From JAHEJV01 sp964653555 (GTDB lineage Bacteria; Myxococcota_A; UBA9160; SMWR01): a DNA stretch of 64,000 bases. The first letter of the stretch is position 1, and each line of letters starts with the position of its first letter. Positions 49,661-57,485 of the stretch are shown in pieces. The stretch covers positions 54,786-118,785 of the forward strand of contig CAZZFT010000002.1 of NCBI GenBank assembly GCA_964653555.1, read 5' to 3'. Made by a program: the position numbers and the translations under genes. The notes beneath the pieces are model-generated. The model saw only the letters and a program-made list of their open reading frames with translations, was not told the origin of the DNA and made no database searches.

Positions 49661-50505
49661 GGTCCGGCGGGTCTTCGCGCCACTGCCAGCAGCGACACGC
49701 CGAAGGCGGGTCGCAGGCGCGGCGCCCAGTCGACGTCGAAGGCGAACACCGCCGCGAGGATCGCGTTGATCCAGGGGGTGTTGATCTCGTTCTCGCTGGC
49801 CAGCCGAACGCGGAGCAGACGCAGCAGCCGGCGCGCCAGCCAGATCGGACCGAACAGCAGCGCGTTGAAGTGGAAGCAGCGCTCCACCGCGAGCCCCCCC
49901 CGCTCGAGGCCCGCCACCAGCTCGCGGCGCCGGTAGCGCCGCAGGTGATGCGATACCTCGTCCTGGAGGCCCCACAGCGCGGGGAAGGCCGGCACCGTCA
50001 CCAGCGCGAGTCCTCCCGGTCGCAGCACGCGGCGGATCTCGCCGATCGCGCGCGCCTCCTCGGCCACGTGCTCGAGCACGTCGGTGGCGAGCACGAGATC
50101 GAAGGTGCTCGCGGCGAACGGGAGCGCGCGGAGGTCTCCGCGCGGGGCGACGCCCAGGCGCTTCTCCCGGCAGAAGCGGATCGACGCCTCGCTGCGGTCG
50201 AGCCCCACCACGTTCGAGAAGCCCAGCTCGGCGAGCAGGCGCAGGTGGGCGCCGGTCCCGGTCCCCACGTCGAGCACGCGGTCGCCGCGCTCGACGTCGA
50301 GATCTCGGAGCATGTGCTGGACCAGCCGCCGTCGGCCGCGGAACCACCAGTGATCGGCCTCGACGCGGGCCTCGACCGCCAGGGCTGTTTCTTCCAACGG
50401 GCGGCTCTCCGGGCGGCGCGGCGCGCAGCCCGCCGACCCTCGGCAGCGCGCAACCGCAGCCTCCAACCCATCGGCCGGCGGGGATCGGGGACTGAGCGGG
50501 GGCAC
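49657..50505 (-). CDS. class I SAM-dependent methyltransferase
   Basis: A 282-residue methyltransferase. Motif I VLDVGTGTGAHL is at 77-88, motif II follows with VVGLDRS, FDLVLATDVLEHVAEE is motif IV and RVLRPGGLALVTVP is motif V-VI. HWWFRGRRRL at about 52-61 is a common opening of this COG2226/2227-like group often found in surface polysaccharide loci. The first 40 residues are low in complexity, so the true start may be later than GTG 50505. A hydrophobic stretch near the C-terminus may touch the membrane. The membrane protein gene follows with a 4-bp overlap. Confidence 0.87.
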   Translation of the reverse strand: MPPLSPRSPPADGLEAAVARCRGSAGCAPRRPESRPLEETALAVEARVEADHWWFRGRRRLVQHMLRDLDVERGDRVLDVGTGTGAHLRLLAELGFSNVVGLDRSEASIRFCREKRLGVAPRGDLRALPFAASTFDLVLATDVLEHVAEEARAIGEIRRVLRPGGLALVTVPAFPALWGLQDEVSHHLRRYRRRELVAGLERGGLAVERCFHFNALLFGPIWLARRLLRLLRVRLASENEINTPWINAILAAVFAFDVDWAPRLRPAFGVSLLAVARRPAGP

Positions 50506-50608
50506 TGGGGGCTTCGGGACTGAGCCCGCAGGTGGCTGGATGCCCCCCGCTCACCCTCCGGTCCGTCTCATGGGCGAAGGACCCACCGCCTGCATCCGCG
50601 TCCCGCGG

Positions 50609-51850
50609 TCACTTGCCGACGAAGCTCGTCGGCCGGTCCAGGGCACTGCGCGAGAACTCCTTGTCGAGGTAGTAGAGGAACATGCTCGCCATCCCGTCCG
50701 AGTCCTTTCCACTCGTGTTGTCGTAGACGCTGATCAGCTCGTAGTCATGGTCCTTGTAGATCGGGAGCCCCTTCTCCTGCGAGAAATAGTCGATCCACTC
50801 CAGCCCGACTCTTCCCGTGAGGTTGCGCTGCTCGCTCTTCCATACCGTCTCGCCCGTCGTCAAGTCGCGCAGCTCCAATGACTCGGAGTAGGGATGCACG
50901 TGAACACCGATGAAGTGCAGCGTGGTGTCATAGGGCAGCTGCATCTGCTCAGTGACGAGCATGTGGTACTCGTGCCTCCCCGGTGGAACGACCCAATGCC
51001 CGGCGAACGGACGATTCAAGTCGTCCTTGTACACGTGGCCTTCCACGTTGGGCGGAACCGCACCTTCCTGGCAGCTCGCTTCGGCGATCGTCTCGTTCGG
51101 ATCTTCCACGCTGTAGACGGCCCCGTCCTCGAGGCTCACCATCACGAACGTGCCGCGCTGAACGAGGGGCTTCATCGGCTTGGTGAGATCTCCGTCGCGC
51201 ACATAACGCACACGCGTACGGTGGCGGACCATCTGGTCGATATCCGGCCGGTTCAAGTTCAACACTTGCGACGCGACGGTCAGCACCTCGTCGGACCACA
51301 CGGGCAGACCGAAGCCGGGGGGAAATCTCAGGTCGGTCTGGCCGCCGCTGAGCGTGAAGGCCCGACCCACAGGACGGTGTAGGCCACTCTGCGGCTTTCG
51401 CGGCCAGGACAGGCTCGAGTGGCATTCGAACTCCATCGAGTCCGGCGTTTCCCCGTCCTCTCCGACGACGTCCATCGAGTACCCGGTCAGCCAGAGGAGC
51501 TCCGGCGGGCGCGAGCCGAGTAGCTTCACGGCGCGAGTGTCTATCGGACCGGTCATCGACTTGTAGATCTTGTCGACGTGCATGGCTCCGGTGAGGACCA
51601 CGAGCTCCCTCTCCCTGGGATCTCGCTGCTGCGATTCGTCGGCGCTGGGTGCCGCAGCGGCGTACGCCGGCTCGCCGCTGGAGACGAGCGCGAACACGAG
51701 CGGGATTCCGAAGGCCAGTGGCCGCCACCGCCGCCGAGCGCGAGGCTGCTGCAGGGGGAGTGGGCTGGGGACGAAGCGCTCGACCTCTCCGGGAGGAACG
51801 AGGTCTCCCCTGGACCCGGTGAGAGTCCGACGAGGTTTGGCTGTCTTCAT
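50609..51850 (-). CDS. exported or membrane-anchored protein of unknown function
   Basis: A 413-residue protein; start ATG 51850 (MKTAKPRRTLTGSRG) with AAGGACGAG just upstream. A hydrophobic segment PLAFGIPLVFALVSS at about 44-58 followed by AYAAAAP suggests a late signal peptide or N-terminal anchor, with the rest outside the cytoplasm. The body is beta-rich. LHFIGVHVHPYSESLELRD (HVH at about 317-319) and a late Met-containing strand GMASMFLYYLDKEF resemble the metal-site layout of copper type II monooxygenase C-domains, but this is weak evidence. No family could be named with confidence. Confidence 0.68.
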   Translation of the reverse strand: MKTAKPRRTLTGSRGDLVPPGEVERFVPSPLPLQQPRARRRWRPLAFGIPLVFALVSSGEPAYAAAAPSADESQQRDPRERELVVLTGAMHVDKIYKSMTGPIDTRAVKLLGSRPPELLWLTGYSMDVVGEDGETPDSMEFECHSSLSWPRKPQSGLHRPVGRAFTLSGGQTDLRFPPGFGLPVWSDEVLTVASQVLNLNRPDIDQMVRHRTRVRYVRDGDLTKPMKPLVQRGTFVMVSLEDGAVYSVEDPNETIAEASCQEGAVPPNVEGHVYKDDLNRPFAGHWVVPPGRHEYHMLVTEQMQLPYDTTLHFIGVHVHPYSESLELRDLTTGETVWKSEQRNLTGRVGLEWIDYFSQEKGLPIYKDHDYELISVYDNTSGKDSDGMASMFLYYLDKEFSRSALDRPTSFVGK

Positions 51851-52332
51851 GCTCGTCCTTCCGACCACGTCTGTCGTCGAGGAAGGCGGCTGTTGCCGGG
51901 GGGCTCCTGGCACTCGGTCGGTGATCGAATGCCTTGGCTCGGTTCGCCGTGCCCAGAACGCCACCGAGATACGATCCTTGTACGCATCCATCCGAAGAAG
52001 TGTCAAGATAGAAACCAAGGATTCCTATCTCTACGAGAACGTCCCCGGCGGTGTGCACCTCCAATCCCTTTGGTGCGCGGATCCTCCGGGGAGATTGCCG
52101 TCGAGCCCTCTTCCGCATGTCCGAGGGCCACAGCGGCGCATCCGAGACCGTGGCCGGGGGGCTCCGACCCTCGCGGCTCGCTCCGCTGGAGCTTCGAGGC
52201 CGGCTCCCGGCGCGTCGTCGAGCAGCGTCGCGCCAGCTCCTGTCGCGAGCTGAACGGGCCGGCGCGGCGGTGCCGAGTGCGGGGGCGAGGGGGCGGCTGG
52301 ACCGCCCCGCTCGCCTCGCCGCGAAGTCGGCT
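51851..52332 (-). promoter_or_regulatory. intergenic region with promoter of the 50609-51850 gene
   Basis: This 482-bp stretch has no convincing gene. On the minus strand TTGACA (complement of 52001-52006) and TACAAG (18 bp further) form a likely sigma70 promoter for the gene starting at 51850. An inverted repeat AGATAG at 52006-52011 and CTATCT at 52025-52030 overlaps and precedes the -35 and may be an operator. The rest (52031-52332) is GC-rich with no recognisable feature. Confidence 0.55.
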
Positions 52333-53085
52333 CTACTCGCAGTCGAGCGCGATGATCTCGCCGGTGGCGGGATCGCGCACGCCGATGCAGCCGGGCGGGA
52401 CCTGGCCGTCGCCGGTACCTCCCGTGCCGGTGCCGTCGTCGACGGTGCCGTCGTCGACCGGATCCGCCTGGAACAGGCCGCCCAGCAGCGCCGGCTTGCG
52501 GTGGTGCCGGCCGAGGTCCAGGCCGAAGGCCACCACGCCGATCTGGGTAACGACGCCGTTGCGCGTGGAGGTCATGCCCAGCACGTCACCCAGCGACATG
52601 GGCTCGTCCGCCATCAAGGTGAAGCCCACCTCCTGGACCGGACCGGCCGAGCAGGGGTGGTGGCCGTGGTGACGGTGGTGGCGGCAGTCGTGGCGCGGCT
52701 CCATCGACACGATGGCGCCGAACTCGGCGCCCATGGTGAGCCAGGGGCGGCGCTGGGGATGCACGATCATCCTCATCCCGTTCGGATCGTCGGGCACCAC
52801 CGACAGACCGGCGGGCAGGCCCTCCATGCCCATCGAGACGAGCACGTGGTGGACGCTCGCCCTCGGTCCGGTGACGGTGGGATCCAGCGAGACGACCATG
52901 TGGATGCCGCCGGCGCCGTCCTCCTCGGCGACGACGTCGCCGAACTCGGCCTGGGTGCCGCGGAAGAGTTCCACGTCCAGGGAGAACACGCCGGATGCCG
53001 GACTCTGGGCTGCGGCCGGCGCCGCCACTGCCAGCAGGCAAAGGCTGAGCAAGGCCCAGCGGCGAAGCGATGCGGGATGGAACAT
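52333..53085 (-). CDS. secreted protein with histidine-rich loop, unknown function
   Basis: A 250-residue exported protein; ATG 53085 follows AGGAG. Residues 1-27 are a signal peptide (WALLSLCLLAVAAPAAAQ). The mature protein has beta-type strands (GGIHMVVSLDPTVTGPRASVHHVLVSMGMEG). A metal-binding-like cluster lies at 132-145, where six or more His are flanked by Cys134 and Cys145 (core HHRHHGHH). A Gly/Asp/Thr-rich linker leads to a C-terminal GCIGVRDPATGEIIALDCE with two more cysteines. No family recognised. CRP-like sites lie about 70 and 110 bp upstream of the start. Confidence 0.7.
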   Translation of the reverse strand: MFHPASLRRWALLSLCLLAVAAPAAAQSPASGVFSLDVELFRGTQAEFGDVVAEEDGAGGIHMVVSLDPTVTGPRASVHHVLVSMGMEGLPAGLSVVPDDPNGMRMIVHPQRRPWLTMGAEFGAIVSMEPRHDCRHHRHHGHHPCSAGPVQEVGFTLMADEPMSLGDVLGMTSTRNGVVTQIGVVAFGLDLGRHHRKPALLGGLFQADPVDDGTVDDGTGTGGTGDGQVPPGCIGVRDPATGEIIALDCE

Positions 53086-53148
53086 GAGAGCACTCCTGTG
53101 TCGGTGCGCCCCCACTCCCCCTCCCGAAAAGTGGCGGTTCTTGCGATT

Positions 53149-53203
53149 TGTAACGTGGATCACATCGGCGCTTCGAAACGCCAGAATTGTGATCCAGATC
53201 ACA
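53149..53203 (-). promoter_or_regulatory. two CRP/FNR-like binding sites
   Basis: TGTGATCCAGATCACA at 53188-53203 is a perfect palindrome matching the CRP consensus TGTGA-N6-TCACA. A second site TGTAACGTGGATCACA at 53149-53164 matches with one change. Their centres are 39 bp apart, and they lie upstream of the secreted-protein gene starting at 53085. The distal site overlaps the stop codon of the GST gene. A CRP-family protein must be encoded elsewhere. Confidence 0.65.
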
Positions 53204-53876
53204 TTCCCGTGGGCGCTGGCGGCGTGCGCAGCGCTGCCAGCGCCTCGGGCGGGAAGTTCACCCGCATGGCGCGGGCGAAGGCGGGCCGCGCAGCGATCAC
53301 CTCCCCGTAGGCCCGCAGCGGCTCGGAGAGCGCGATCCCGCAGAACTGTGCCCAGGACAGGCAGGACACCAGCAGGATGTCCACCGCCGTGAAGGCTTCG
53401 CCCAGCAGGTGCGGACGCCCGTCGGCCAGGCGCCGCTCGATCTCGGTCACCTGGCGCACGAAGTAGGAGCGGGCCGCAGCGCACGCCGCCGGCGCCTCGC
53501 CGTAGAGATCCGGCAGGCCTTCGTGGCGGCGCAGCACGTAGAGCGCGGTCGCGTCCAGCTCGGTCAGGATGAAGAAGGCCAGCTCCTCGTAGGCGGCCCG
53601 CTCCGGCGTGCCCGGCTCGGGCGAGAAGGCGCCCCGCTCGCGGTAGCGGTCGGAGAGGTAGAAGAGGATGGCCCCGCTCTCGCCGATCCGGATCTCGCCG
53701 TCCTCGAGGAAGGGGACCTTGTGGCGGCGCGTCCAGCGCACCAGCTCGGGATCGTCCATGCCCTCGCTGCGCGGCAGGATCGCCCGCGTCTCGTAGTCGA
53801 GCCCCAGCTCGAGCAGCAGCCAGTGCGGGCGGATCGTGCGCGAGGTGCCGATGCCCCACAGACGGCGGCCGCTCAA
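53199..53876 (-). CDS. glutathione S-transferase
   Basis: A 225-residue GST-like protein. TTG 53876 overlaps the stop of the CoA-transferase (TTGA). The thioredoxin-like N-domain has GIGTSRTIRPHWLLLELGLDYE with a Ser in the catalytic position, and KVPFLEDGEIRIGESGAIL gives the cis-Pro and Glu-Ser glutathione contacts. The helical C-domain has FTAVDILLVSCLSWA, the conserved N-capping region. It may open epoxides or dehalogenate, or isomerise a thioester-pathway intermediate; coupling to a CoA-transferase is noteworthy. Confidence 0.9.
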   Translation of the reverse strand: MSGRRLWGIGTSRTIRPHWLLLELGLDYETRAILPRSEGMDDPELVRWTRRHKVPFLEDGEIRIGESGAILFYLSDRYRERGAFSPEPGTPERAAYEELAFFILTELDATALYVLRRHEGLPDLYGEAPAACAAARSYFVRQVTEIERRLADGRPHLLGEAFTAVDILLVSCLSWAQFCGIALSEPLRAYGEVIAARPAFARAMRVNFPPEALAALRTPPAPTGM

Positions 53877-55060
53877 TGGGGCGGTCCCCCCAGCGCACCG
53901 CTCGCGCGCAGTGCCGCGATCTCCGCCGGCGAGCAGCCGGCCTCGGCGAGCACCTCCTCTCCATGCTGGCCGATCGTCGGCGCCGGCCGCGAGATCGCCG
54001 ACGGCGTGCCCTCGAAGCGCTCGGCCGGCCGCGGCTGGCGGATCCGGCCCACCACCGGGTGCTCGTCCTCGACGAGGATGCCGTTCGCTCGCACCTGCGC
54101 GTGCTCGTGGAGGTGGTCGCGGACCAGCACCGGGCCGCAGGGAACGTCCTCGCGGTCGAGCGCCTCGAGCCACTCGTCGGTGGTGCGCGTCCGCAGCACC
54201 TCGGCCATCAGCTCGAGCCGCTCCTTGGCGTTCGCGACCAGCCCCGCTGCGCTCTGGAAGCGCGGGTCCTCCAGCCACTCGGTCCGGCCGGCGGCGCGAC
54301 AGAAGCCCTGGAACTCGCGCAGCGCCACCGTCGACGCAATCATGTGTCCGTCTGTCGTCTCGAACACCAGGTCGCGACGGGCGACGGGCTTCGTCCGCGG
54401 AATCCCCTCGCCCACGTAGGTGTGGTAGGCCATGCCCTCGGGCCACACGAAGGCGATCACGGCGTCGAGCATCGACAGGCGCAGATGCTGGCCCTGGCCG
54501 GTCCGCTCGCGAGCTAGCAGTGCGGCGGTGATGTTCTGGGCGGCGGTGAGGGCCGTGACCTTGTCGGGCACGATCACGCGCACCAGGCGGGGCGGCCCGT
54601 CCGCGCCGCCCTGGATCTCGCACAGTCCGCTCATTCCCTGAACGAGCGGATCGTAGACGCGTTTGTGGGCGTAGGGGCCGGTCTCGCCGAAGCCGCTGAT
54701 CGACACGTACACCAGGCGCGGATTCCGCGCGCGCAGCACGTCGGCGCCGATCCCCATCCGCTCGGCCGCGCCGGGACGCTGGTTCTGGACGAACACGTCC
54801 GCGCGTTCCGCGAGCTTCAGCAACGCCGCGACGCCACCGGGCTTCTTCAGGTCGAGAGCAAGCGAGCGCTTGCTGCGGTTCACCGTGGCGAAGGTCGGCG
54901 AGAGGCCGCGCGCTCCGCCCATGTGGCGCAGGATGTCGCCGGCGGGAGGCTCGACCTTGATCACGTCGGCTCCCTGGTCCGCCAGCACGCGCGTCGCGAG
55001 CGGACCGGAGATCACCTGGGTGAAGTCGATGATACGGAAGCCCACCAGGGCGCCGGGCAT
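53873..55060 (-). CDS. family III (CaiB/BaiF) CoA-transferase
   Basis: A 395-residue single-domain CoA-transferase starting at ATG 55060 (MPGALVGFRIIDFTQVISGP). The opening FRIIDFTQVISGPLATRVLADQGADVIKVEPP is the family signature. The catalytic aspartate is present in IVPDKVTALTAAQNITAALL, just before RERTGQGQHLRLSMLDA. It moves CoA from a donor thioester to an organic acid. It forms a two-gene operon with the GST and diverges from the DUF6572 gene. Confidence 0.92.
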   Translation of the reverse strand: MPGALVGFRIIDFTQVISGPLATRVLADQGADVIKVEPPAGDILRHMGGARGLSPTFATVNRSKRSLALDLKKPGGVAALLKLAERADVFVQNQRPGAAERMGIGADVLRARNPRLVYVSISGFGETGPYAHKRVYDPLVQGMSGLCEIQGGADGPPRLVRVIVPDKVTALTAAQNITAALLARERTGQGQHLRLSMLDAVIAFVWPEGMAYHTYVGEGIPRTKPVARRDLVFETTDGHMIASTVALREFQGFCRAAGRTEWLEDPRFQSAAGLVANAKERLELMAEVLRTRTTDEWLEALDREDVPCGPVLVRDHLHEHAQVRANGILVEDEHPVVGRIRQPRPAERFEGTPSAISRPAPTIGQHGEEVLAEAGCSPAEIAALRASGALGGPPH

Positions 55061-55160
55061 CGCGGTCTCCTCGGGGTCGGGCATCTCGACCGGTCGCGTC
55101 GAGCGCCCGTGGATTCTACCCTGCGCCCCCCGCATGGCGGCGAGCGAAGGAGCGGTCGGC

Positions 55161-55526
55161 ATGGATCCGGGCAGCGAGGGACCGCGCGAGCCGCGCGGCG
55201 TGCACAACCCGCGGGTGATCGACCTGATCACCGAGGACGAGGCCAGCGGCGAGGTCGTGCTCGTGATGCTCGAGGAGCGCTCCTGGGGCAGCGACCCCGA
55301 GCAGATGCGCCAGCTCGAGGCCAAGTTCAACGCCTACCTCGAGTACGTGCTCGGCGGGCACATGGCCGTGCAGTATCCTCAGTACGCCGACCGCCGCGTC
55401 CGCTTCCAGCTCGACTGCGCCGAGAATCCACGCCCCGCCGACGGCGCCTTCTTCACCGCCATGACCAACTTCGCCGCCGGCGAGGCGATTCGCCTGGTGA
55501 TACGGGTGGCGACGCCTGCGCGTTAG
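55161..55526 (+). CDS. DUF6572-family protein
   Basis: A 121-residue protein, ATG 55161. NPRVIDLITEDEASGEVVLVMLEERSW followed by LEAKFNAYLEYVLGG matches the small DUF6572 family, whose function is unknown. The core could also begin at the GTG of VHNPRVID. Its end overlaps the convergent SDR gene by four bases. No signal peptide or membrane segment. Confidence 0.75.
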   Translation: MDPGSEGPREPRGVHNPRVIDLITEDEASGEVVLVMLEERSWGSDPEQMRQLEAKFNAYLEYVLGGHMAVQYPQYADRRVRFQLDCAENPRPADGAFFTAMTNFAAGEAIRLVIRVATPAR

Positions 55527-56338
55527 TTGGACCCGTTGTCCCCACGGCTGCCGGGGAACTCGGCTGGTCGTCCCTGGCCGAGAGCAGCGCCCGCTCCGCC
55601 GTCGATCGGGATCGCGACGCCGGTGATGAAGCCAGCGGCTTCGGAGCAGAGGAAGAGCACCAGGGCCGCCACCTCATCGGGCTCTCCCACCCGGTTCATC
55701 GGGTGCATCGCCGCCTGAGCCTGGCGCAGCCGCGCCTCGTCGCCGCCGAAGAACTCCATCGCCTTCGGGGTGACGATCACACCGGGGCACACCGCGTTCA
55801 CGCGCACGCCGTGCTCCACGAACTCGAGCGCCGCCGCCTTGGTGAGCCCGACCACGCCATGCTTCGAGGCGTGGTAGGCCGGGAGCCCGGGATTGCCGCG
55901 CAGGCCGGCCATCGAGACGTTGTTGACGATCGCTCCGCCTCGATCGCGCATGGCGCGAACCTCGTGCTTGAGGCAGAGGAAGACGCCGGTCAGGTTGATG
56001 TCAAGGGTGCGCTGGAAGGATTCGAGGCTCGCGTCGATGATCGGGCCCGGGTCGCCTGGAACCCCCGCGTTGTTGAAGGCGCAGTCGAGCGCGCCGTAGC
56101 GATCGACTGCACGAGCGATCATGGCCTCCACCTCGTCCTCGCGCGTGACGTCGGCGCGGGCGAAGCAGGCCTCGCCCCCGCTCTTCGCGATCATGCGCAC
56201 CGTCTCCTTGCCTCCGGCCTCGACCACGTCACCGACCACCACCCGCGCCCCTTGCGCTGCGAAGGCCAGCGCAGCGGCGCGACCGATGCCGCTGCCCGCG
56301 CCCGTCACCACCGCCACCTTGCCCTCGAATGGAGTCAC
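55523..56338 (-). CDS. SDR-family oxidoreductase
   Basis: A 271-residue classical SDR. GTG 56338 (then TPFEGKVAVVTGAGSGIG) has GGAGG nine bases upstream and is preferred to the ATG at 56395 in the AT-rich promoter. TGAGSGIG, NNAG, Ser in NNVSMAG, YHASK, VRVNAVCPGVIVTP and ITGVAIPIDGG are all present, so it should be active. It shares the divergent promoter region with the acetoin-dehydrogenase-like genes. Confidence 0.92.
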   Translation of the reverse strand: MTPFEGKVAVVTGAGSGIGRAAALAFAAQGARVVVGDVVEAGGKETVRMIAKSGGEACFARADVTREDEVEAMIARAVDRYGALDCAFNNAGVPGDPGPIIDASLESFQRTLDINLTGVFLCLKHEVRAMRDRGGAIVNNVSMAGLRGNPGLPAYHASKHGVVGLTKAAALEFVEHGVRVNAVCPGVIVTPKAMEFFGGDEARLRQAQAAMHPMNRVGEPDEVAALVLFLCSEAAGFITGVAIPIDGGAGAALGQGRPAEFPGSRGDNGSN

Positions 56339-56445
56339 GGCCAGCTTCCTCCCCCTGGGGTACGAGATTGTGGACTCGAATTGTGGGCTATTCACGGTTC
56401 AAAAGGCAAAAATCAATCCGATTAATAGATTTTTTTAGGATTAAA
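56339..56445. promoter_or_regulatory. AT-rich divergent promoter region
   Basis: Between the SDR and the E1 alpha gene lies AT-rich sequence from about 56375. AATCC at 56415-56419 and GGATT at 56438-56442 flank an A/T-only core and may be half-sites of an operator. The second arm overlaps the AGGA that serves as ribosome-binding site for ATG 56446, so a bound protein could also affect translation start or transcription. No clean -35/-10 pair was assigned. Confidence 0.4.
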
Positions 56446-57474
56446 ATGGACATATTTCGCAAGTACGGGAGCCGTCGCAAGAGACCGGTGGCGGTGGGAG
56501 GGGTCTTGGATCTCGGGCACGACCTTCTGCTGGACGCCTATCGCCGCATGCGCACGATCCGCGTCTTCGAGGAGAAGCTCGAGGAGCTGGTCGCCGCCGG
56601 GGCGCTCGCCGGCTTCCTCCACCTGTACGCGGGCCAGGAGGCGGTCGCGGTCGGCGTTTGCGCCCACTTGGATGAGCGCGACATCGTGGCCTCGACGCAC
56701 CGGGGTCACGGGCACTGCATCGCCAAGGGCGTGGATCTCGGTGGGATGATGGCGGAGCTCTTCGGCCGCGCGACTGGAATCTGCAAGGGGCGGGGCGGCT
56801 CCATGCACATCGCAGACGTGGACAAGGGCATGCTGGGTGCCAACGGCATCGTGGGAGGTGGCATCGGTCTCGCCACCGGCGCCGCCCTCTCCGCACAGAT
56901 CCGGCAGACGGGAGGCGTCGCCGTATCGTTCTTCGGCGACGGCGCCACCAACGAGGGCTCCTTCCACGAGTCGCTCAACCTGGCCGCGATCTGGGGTCTC
57001 CCCGTCGTCTACGTGATCGAGAACAACGGCTATGGGGAGTTCACGCCCACCGAGTTCGTCACCCCGGTCCGCGATCTGGCGACCCGGGCGAGCTCCTACG
57101 CGATGAACGGAGTCGTGGCCGACGGGAACGACTTCTTCGACGTCTACGAGAAAGCCGGCGAAGCCTTGGAACGGGCGAGACGTGGCCAGGGACCGACGCT
57201 GCTCGAGTGCAAGACCTATCGCTACTACGGACACTACCTGGGCGACCCGATGGCCTACCGCACCAAGGAAGAGGTCGAGCTGTGGCGCCAGCAGCGCGAT
57301 CCACTCGATCGTTTCGAGGAGCGGACGGTGGAAGGCGACCTGGTGGAGCGCGAGGAGCTGCGCCGCATCGACGCCGAGGTGCATGCCGCCGTGAACGCCG
57401 CGGTCGAAGCCTCGGAAGCGGCGCCCCATCCGCGGCCCGAAAGCGTCCTCGAGGACGTCTACACGCGCTTGTGA
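56446..57474 (+). CDS. acoA: thiamine-dependent dehydrogenase E1 alpha (acetoin/pyruvate dehydrogenase type)
   Basis: A 342-residue E1 alpha subunit, ATG 56446. HLYAGQEAVAVGV, STHRGHGHCIAKG and CKGRGGSMHIADVDKGMLGANGIVGGG are hallmarks of the acetoin/pyruvate dehydrogenase E1 alpha group. The ThDP-magnesium motif runs from GDG at 164-166 to NN at 193-194, and YRYYGHYLGDPMAYR is the phosphorylation-loop region. It decarboxylates a 2-oxo acid or cleaves an acetoin-like diketone carbinol and passes the acyl group to lipoate on the E2-like protein. It leads an operon with E1 beta and the E2-like gene. The acoA name follows the gene set and is tentative. Confidence 0.9.
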   Translation: MDIFRKYGSRRKRPVAVGGVLDLGHDLLLDAYRRMRTIRVFEEKLEELVAAGALAGFLHLYAGQEAVAVGVCAHLDERDIVASTHRGHGHCIAKGVDLGGMMAELFGRATGICKGRGGSMHIADVDKGMLGANGIVGGGIGLATGAALSAQIRQTGGVAVSFFGDGATNEGSFHESLNLAAIWGLPVVYVIENNGYGEFTPTEFVTPVRDLATRASSYAMNGVVADGNDFFDVYEKAGEALERARRGQGPTLLECKTYRYYGHYLGDPMAYRTKEEVELWRQQRDPLDRFEERTVEGDLVEREELRRIDAEVHAAVNAAVEASEAAPHPRPESVLEDVYTRL

Positions 57475-57485
57475 GGAGGTGAGGG

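Noticed and set aside
50488..50525. Direct repeat GGGACTGAGC (50488-50497 and 50516-50525)
   Set aside because: Only two copies of 10 bp in a G-rich low-complexity stretch at a gene start; no mobile element or array context.
52031..52332. A gene in the GC-rich half of the 51851-52332 gap
   Set aside because: Frames exist on both strands but are Arg/Pro/Ser-rich, overlap known promoters and show no family motif.
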